A stretch of 64,000 bases of DNA, from NCBI GenBank assembly GCA_029891345.1, contig CM056993.1:278210016-278274015 (forward strand). Reading direction: 5' to 3'. The first letter of the stretch is position 1. Each line of letters starts with the position of its first letter. The translations under genes and the position numbers were made by a program. The notes under the pieces were generated by a model. The model ran no database searches and was not told where the DNA came from. It saw only the letters and a list, made by a program, of their open reading frames with translations. This DNA is from Dryococelus australis (taxonomy: Eukaryota > Arthropoda > Insecta > Phasmatodea > Phasmatidae). Below, in pieces: positions 57,965 to 64,000 of this stretch.

Positions 57965-60665
57965 TGTTCGCCAATGAAAAAAAAAAGAAAGAATTCCAGG
58001 CATTGTTGAAGAAAAAAAGAGAATTCCAGGCATACTTAACAATGAAAAAAAGTGACACAGCCTCATCATATTCCAATTGAAATGAGAAGTATAATTCCAA
58101 AAGTCGCAGAAATAGCCACACAATCAATGATGAAAAATCGTATCGACGAAAAAATTGGAGAACCAACATAACGAACAACATGAATAAAAACAGAATTACA
58201 CACCAACACAAACGGCAGATAAAACGTAAGTACCAGCCATAAAAAAAAGGAAAAAAAAAAAATCAGAAGAAGCAGAAGTATACATATCCACCCACGGTGA
58301 ACAAGTTGCAGGATCAACGACGAAGAAATATAGAATACAGAAAAAACGTCCATGCAGAATTATACAGGTACCAATGAAAAAATGCCAGAAGATGCAGAAG
58401 TGCTGACTTCCACGAAACGAAATTGTAGAACGAACAATATGAATAAACAAAGAATCACATGCACAAGCACAGATGTATACACCCTCCCCCCCAACGAAAA
58501 ACAAATGTTAGTACCAGCGATGAAAAATATTACTACATACAGAAAAGACACTCTCTGCACAGTCAGTGAAGAATATAGCCCACCAACGATGAGAAAATGT
58601 TAGGACCAACAACGAAAAAAATATCAGAATAAATACAGAAGTCAGTAGCTCACCAATGATGAAAAGATGTCAGAACCAATGACGAAAAATAATAACAGAA
58701 GTACGTACCCCACCATCGAAAATCATAAAACCAACCATGAAAAATATTATGAAATAAAGAAACAAACACCCACGCACAGGCACAAAAATATAGACTCCAC
58801 CAAGGAAGAACAAACTTTAGAACCGATAATGAAAAAATATAGAAAAAAAAATCCAGAAGAAGCAGAAGTATACATTCCCACCAGCGACGAAGAAGTTGCA
58901 GGACAAACGACGAAAAAATATAGAATACAGAAAAAATGTCCATGCAGAACTATCCAGGCACTGAAGAAAAAATGCTAGAAGATGCAGAAGTATACAGACC
59001 ACCAACGAAAAACTGTAGCACCAGCAAGGAACAATATGAATAAATACAGAAGTACACAGCTTGCAACAATGAGAAAATCTCAGGACCAACAACAAAGAAA
59101 TTCATAATTAATACAGAAGTACGCAGCTCAGCAATAGTGAAAATATGTCATAAATAACGATGAAAAATACAGAAAAAATGCCAGAAGATGCAGGACTAAA
59201 CACACCACTGATGAAAAATTGTAACACCGATGACCAACAATACAAATAAATACAGAAGTATGCAGCCAACGAATGATGAGAAAATGTCTGGACCAACAAC
59301 AAAAAAATGCAGAACCAATGACGAAAAATATTAACAGAAGTATACACCAACACCAATGAAAAAATTTAGAACTAATGACGAACAAATACAGGAAAAATGG
59401 TAGAAGACTTAGAAATATACATCCCCACCAATTATGAACAAGTTGCAGGACCAACCACAAAACAATACAAAATAAATATGGAAACAATCACACACAGGTA
59501 AGCAGCTCACAACAATGAGAAAATGCAGGACCAACCACAAAAATGAAGAATCAATGACGAAAAGTATTAACAGAAATTCACACAAACACAAAAAAAAAAC
59601 ACAGAATAAATATGAAAACAAACATCCACATGCAGGTATGAAGATCACAGCGATGAAAAAATACAGAATACAAAAAGTGACCACGCAGAACTGTACATGC
59701 ACCTATGAAGAAATGCCAGAAGATGCAGAAGTATACACACCACAGACGAAACATGTTAGCACCAACAATGAACAATATGAATAAATACAAAAGTACACAG
59801 CTCGCAACGATGAGAAAATGTCAGAACTAATGACGAAAAATGTAAAACTATTGACGAAAAACACATTAAAAAATGTTCACACGAAACTATACAGACACAG
59901 ATGAAAACAAATGTCAGAAGAGGCAAAACTATACACATGTCAGACAAAAAATTGTAGCACCAATGATGAACAAAATGAATAAATACAGAATTACACACCA
60001 ACACCGACGAAAAAGTGTAGAACCAGCAATGAAAAAATACAGAATACAGAAATAAATTTCCATGCAGAAACATACAGGGATCAATAAAAAAATGGCAGGA
60101 GATACACAAGTACCCATCCGCACGATGCAAAATTGTAGAACCAATAACAAACAATATAAATAAATAAATAAATAAACAAATGCTCACGCAGAGGCACAGA
60201 AGTATACACCCCACCAAGGAAGAACAAATGTTAGTACCAGCGATGAAAAATATTAATAAATACAGAAAAGACACTCTCTGCACAGACACAGAAGAACATA
60301 ACGCACCAACAAAGAGAAAATGTAAGACTCAATGACGATAAATGTAGACCCATTCATGAAAAAATACAGAAAAAGAAATGCCCACACATAACTATACAGG
60401 CACTAATGAAAAGATGCCAGAAGATGCAGAACTGTATACACCACAGACGAAAATCTGTAGCACCAATGACAAACAATATGAATAAATACAGAAGAACACA
60501 GTTCACCAATGATGAGAAAATGTCAGGAGCAATGACGAAAAATTGTAGAACCAACAACGAAAAATATTAGCACATGTACAGAAGAACATAGTCCACCAAC
60601 AATGAGAAAATGGCTGGGCTAATAACAAACACATACAGAAAAAAAAAAAAAAAATAAGACGCAGA
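57965..60665 (+). repeat. A-rich degenerate tandem satellite (about 60-bp unit, 2.7 kb)
   Basis: Recurring phrases in loose order: CAGAAGTATACA, CACCAACGA, GAAAAAAT, GTAGCACCAA, TGACGAAAAAT, AATATGAATAAATACAGAAG. The landmark AGAAGATGCAGAAGTA recurs near 58387, 58977, 59717 and, in variant form, 58268, 58853 and 60418, at spacings that are roughly multiples of 60 bp. A-rich on the plus strand, so long Phe/Cys/Leu-rich minus-strand frames are artefacts. It abuts the Polinton polymerase relic. Confidence 0.75.
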
Positions 60666-60699
60666 AGTATACACACTACACACGAACCAGGAAATAATT

Positions 60700-61685
60700 A
60701 CTTTTTCGAAGCAGCTGGGCGTTCGTCTCTCTATCCAGTTGGTCGATACATTTCGTTTCATGGCCCGCAGTCTGGCATCCCTGGTCGAGTTTTTGCCACC
60801 TTCGAAATTTCACAACACTGCCAAATTCTTCACCCCCAACCAACTACCTCTCGTCGCATGCAAAAGGGTTTTTCCATGTGATTATGTAGACTCGTGGAAG
60901 AAGCTGGAAGAACCGAAGCTGCCCCATAAAGATGCTTCCTTTAACAAACTAGCAGACTCGGGAATAAGAGACGAAGATTACGTTCACGCCCTGGCAAGAG
61001 TTCGGCTGTAACAGTCTTAAGGATTATTCAGAATTGTATTTGAAGATAGATGTTCTAATTCTATCAGATGCTTTTGAAAACTTTACAGATTTGTGTATGC
61101 CTACATACAAGCTCGATTGTGCACGTTACATCAGCGCTCCCCGGTTCGCTTGTTATGCTATGTTGCGTATGATGGGGGTCGAGCTCGAACTTCTAATGGC
61201 CACGACATGCACATGTTTGTTGAAAATGGAATTCGCGGTGGAATGGCCCAGTGCGTTAAACATCATGCGGTAACAAATATCAACCATGCGCCAGAAAAAT
61301 ACGACCCCAGCAAGCCCACCACGATTTTGCAATACCTCGACGCCAATAATCTGTACGGCTGGGCCATGAGCTTGCCGCTCCCAGTACTCAATTTTAGGTG
61401 GGTCGACACTAATACCGACGTTATGTTTGTACCTGACGATGGGGCGAGACAGGCTATATTCTCAAAGTCGATGTAGAGTACCCCACGACCCTGCACAAGG
61501 AACATCGTGATTTGCCATCTCTTCCCGTTAACCAGTGTCCCACAGTCTCCAAACATGCAACATTAATAACATTAGAAAATAAGAAAAATTACATCGTCCA
61601 CTACTGCAACGTAAAACCGGCTCTCGAACATGGATTGAATCTTAAGAAAATTCGTCGTGTACTCGAATTTGAACAAATTCCTTAA
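60700..61685 (+). pseudogene. Polinton protein-primed family-B DNA polymerase relic
   Basis: Three frames in succession carry DNA_pol_B_2 blocks: DTFRFMARSLASLV and FPCDYVDSWKKLEEPKLP (60700-61011), then YLKIDVLILSDAFENFTDLC with MLRMMGVELELL (61034-61200), then HDMHMFVENGIRGGMAQCVK and LQYLDANNLYGWAMSLPL (61200-61400). The last is polymerase motif A with its catalytic Asp. The text ends at a stop near 61685, before motifs B and C. Two frameshifts and the truncation make it inactive. In Polintons this enzyme replicates the element from a terminal-protein primer. It may belong to the same family as the relic at 1-4880, but nothing links them directly. Confidence 0.85.
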
Positions 61686-61783
61686 TACTTCTAATATAAT
61701 TTTTTGTAAGAATTTTTTTTATAATTACTTTAGAATTTTCTTTGCAATTTTCTGGGGTTTTGGGTTCAGAGATCACCAGGGCA

Positions 61784-61870
61784 AAGGTCAAGGGTCAAGG
61801 TAAAAGGTCAAGGTCAAGGTAAATTATATATAATTCTGCAGAGCGAATCCTCAGGTCAATTAGAGGTCAA
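61784..61870 (+). promoter_or_regulatory. Cluster of AGGTCA half-sites
   Basis: AAGGTCA or AGGTCAA words occur five to six times (about 61784, 61805, 61811, 61852, 61863, and a GGGTCA at 61792), including the overlapping CAAGGTCAAGGT. TCAAGGTCA is the monomer site of FTZ-F1/ERR-type nuclear receptors. A regulatory role is inference; it could simply be a short degenerate repeat. Confidence 0.35.
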
Positions 61871-62055
61871 GTTCGAATTTCAGCAATATCAGATTACGCA
61901 ATCATTACCTTTTACCCCAAAAACTCATTTTCAATTACTTTTTTCCTATGAAAGTTTTGTATTAACGCATAGAGATTATTGCATAGAGATATGAAGGTAA
62001 TGGAATGTCATTTTTGTTTACTCCAAATGTCTCGCTTCAATGCTGAGTTAAATAA

Positions 62056-62209
62056 GTGGGGCCACATAGCGGTCAAGTGGCTAGAGCGATTCCAAGTGGA
62101 GCATTAGCGGCTCAGTGGATAGAGCGATTCCAAGTGGGGCCGCAGTGGCTCAGTGGATAGAGCGATTCTAAATGGGGCCGCAGTGGCTTAGTGGATAGAA
62201 CTATATCCA
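62056..62209 (+). repeat. 38-40-bp tandem repeat of tRNA-like A-box sequence, 4 copies
   Basis: Units start at 62056, 62096, 62134 and 62172, each with GTGGGGCCGCAGTGGCTCAG-like text and TGGATAGAGCGATTC. GGCTCAGTGGATAGAGC matches the D-arm/A-box region of a tRNA (pattern TRGCNNAGYGG). No B box follows, so this is an amplified tRNA- or SINE-head fragment. Confidence 0.85.
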
Positions 62210-64000
62210 ATGTTGAGTTCATTTCACATAATTTTTTTTTTTCAGTCTTTGTATGATAACAAAAATTTGTAACATCGTAACTGTTCTAGGCCCGTGACAA
62301 AACTAAAAAAAGGGTCACGGGCTGGGCCCCTAGTTTAATAATACTTCTGTTATTCTTGGTAACAACTGTACACTATAAACAGAGAAATGTATTGATTCTA
62401 CTGCGTTTAAACACACCTGCATACCTTATTGCAGCGTAAGCTGTGACGTCTGACGTAAACCTGGGTTTACAAAAAAATTCTTAAGCATTATATTATGCGT
62501 TAAGATGTGTGCAGAAAAAACGAATGTGTGTTGTCTTATGTTTTGGTTCCCAGTGGAACCTATCAGGTCATGTTCGTTGGTAGGATTTCCTTAAGCATTG
62601 AAAAAATAGTTGTATTTTACATTTTTAGAAAGAAATTGAGGTTACGACCAATCAGTACAGAGCAGTCGGTGTTGTTGGCGGAAAACTGTTATTTACAGTA
62701 ATGTAAGTATAAAACAATATGACAAAGGCGTGTGTGTTCATATGTTGACAATTATATTTGTTCACAAATAATAAGCGTCTCTGATAGCAAATGTCTGCTT
62801 TGAAGTAGATATGCTTCAATATGGTTGTTTTATACGAGGTCATGTTAGGAACAAAAGTAAACATGACAGGCTTGCTGCCTGTTTACATTCGCTGGAATTG
62901 AGAATTAAAAAACTAACGGAAAACTGCAAATACAGATGTGCTTCTGTATGACAGAAAAGTGCCTACCGCATAGTTCTAAATGCATTAGTTTTTGTATTGT
63001 AAACGTATGCCGTATCCGAAATTGCAGATTGTGTTTTCAAAATGATCACGTGACCCAATTTTGTATACACACATTGTGACGTATTTGGTAAATTGATATT
63101 TCCTATATTGTATATAGCGGATGTTATAAAAAATTCAAAATGACAAAATCAGCGCCATGTGGGTTTTGACATTCAAAACACATACCCGAATGCATACTTA
63201 AAACGTATTTTAAAACAAATAACTGTTCATAAAATACACTAGACAGGTTTCTAAAAGCAAGTAAGTGTTGTACTTTGTTTATATATTTCGTAACACATGT
63301 TTTATTTGAAGTTGTTATTGGATATTATATTATTTTCTTGTTTATTAACATATTCGCAGCATTCCAGTGATGATTGTACAACTATTGCGTCCATTTTAAG
63401 CATTTAATTTATATAAAACGAATTTTTCCTGTTAATGTAAGAAAGTTTTGCCACGAGTGCTAAACAAATGACTGTCGACAACGTCCGGATTGAGACCTAT
63501 GAAATGACAAATTACGAAATAACGAATTTTTCCTTACGGACACGGCCTTAGCTTGACTATTAGTGACTGGCTCCGAGTCATTGCATTCAACCAATGTTAA
63601 ATGTAGAAATGATTATGTTTTGTAATGTACCTAATCTGAAGTAGAATATTGTGACTCTCTTTGTTATGTCTAGTTTTCATGCGTTCGTTAGTGTTAACAT
63701 TACTGATAAACACTACAGTGTCAACGTTTTTCGCACTGTTGAGTCCGAGGTTTCAGTGTAGAATATACCATGGTGTGCTGTGTTACACTCGTGTAAACAC
63801 AGAGCTGCCAACTTTCCGACAACATCCATTAATCCACATCATTATTGTAAACTTGGATCTCACAGAGACGACAGTTGTATTGTCGCTTTAAAACAAACAT
63901 CCGTTAGAGTTGAGCCTTATACGTGATAGTTAATGTCCTTTTCCCGCAGTTTGCATAAGGTTTTCTGGTTAATGAGATGCACTCTCATACAGCGTTCGCA
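62210..64000. other. Gene-free AT-rich end of the window
   Basis: No coding, RNA or transposon structure was recognised. Short frames with no domain pattern occur at 62507-62701 and 63661-63891. Confidence 0.5.

Noticed and set aside
57965-60665. CRISPR-like array or membrane-protein genes
   Set aside because: Repeats are diverged with irregular spacing and no constant repeat/unique spacer pattern, in animal DNA. The Phe/Leu/Cys-rich minus-strand frames simply reflect the A-rich satellite.

Overview
The window is animal nuclear DNA, AT-rich and dominated by transposable elements. The one clear host gene has long introns, GT-AG splice sites and an arthropod-like protein. The abundance of Polinton/Maverick relics, hAT elements, piggyBac-type MITEs and Gypsy-like gag fragments suggests a large-genome arthropod, perhaps a hemimetabolous insect. 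The species cannot be named from the sequence. There are no bacterial operons, rRNAs or CRISPR arrays.

Host gene: ECSIT (mitochondrial complex I assembly / Toll-pathway adaptor) lies on the minus strand. Its four coding exons are at 44386-44893, 33984-34210, 12085-12292 and 8827-9116. They join in phase into a 1233-nt reading frame (410 aa). The introns are about 10.2, 21.7 and 3.0 kb, and most other recognisable features between 9 and 44 kb are transposon debris inside them. The first coding exon ends in a duplicated 18-bp unit that carries two identical in-frame splice donors.

Region by region. 1-4.9 kb: a decayed Polinton/Maverick (adintovirus-like) element with relics of a BRO-N gene, minor capsid protein, packaging ATPase, adenovirus-type protease and a small hydrophobic virion-like protein. 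4.9-6.7 kb: copy A of a TATA-containing LTR-type element with an unusual gag-like ORF; copies B (31.6-33.3 kb) and C (about 28.2-30.1 kb) are in ECSIT intron 2. 7.1-8.0 kb: an 887-bp near-palindrome. 8.8-44.9 kb: ECSIT, whose introns hold a piggyBac-like MITE, a Gypsy-type gag relic, two different hAT transposons, the retroelement copies, a complete but dead pogo/Tigger-type element with TIRs and TA target duplication, a 20-bp perfect hairpin and a MITE. 45-57.9 kb: upstream of ECSIT, with a MITE, a non-LTR retrotransposon 3' end, two LTR candidates with primer-binding-site-like sequences and another gag relic. This part also has the second copy of an unrecognised coding-like segment whose first copy is in ECSIT intron 2. 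58.0-60.7 kb: a diverged A-rich tandem satellite. 60.7-61.7 kb: a second Polinton relic, a protein-primed family-B DNA polymerase. 61.8-62.2 kb: an AGGTCA-rich patch and a 38-bp tRNA-like tandem repeat.

Apart from ECSIT, no gene looks functional. The mobile-element genes are interrupted by stops and frameshifts. The most unusual observations are the duplicated splice donor in ECSIT, the 887-bp palindrome, the paired unrecognised coding segments, the satellite abutting a Polinton polymerase relic, and the three-copy element family with an unfamiliar gag-like protein.
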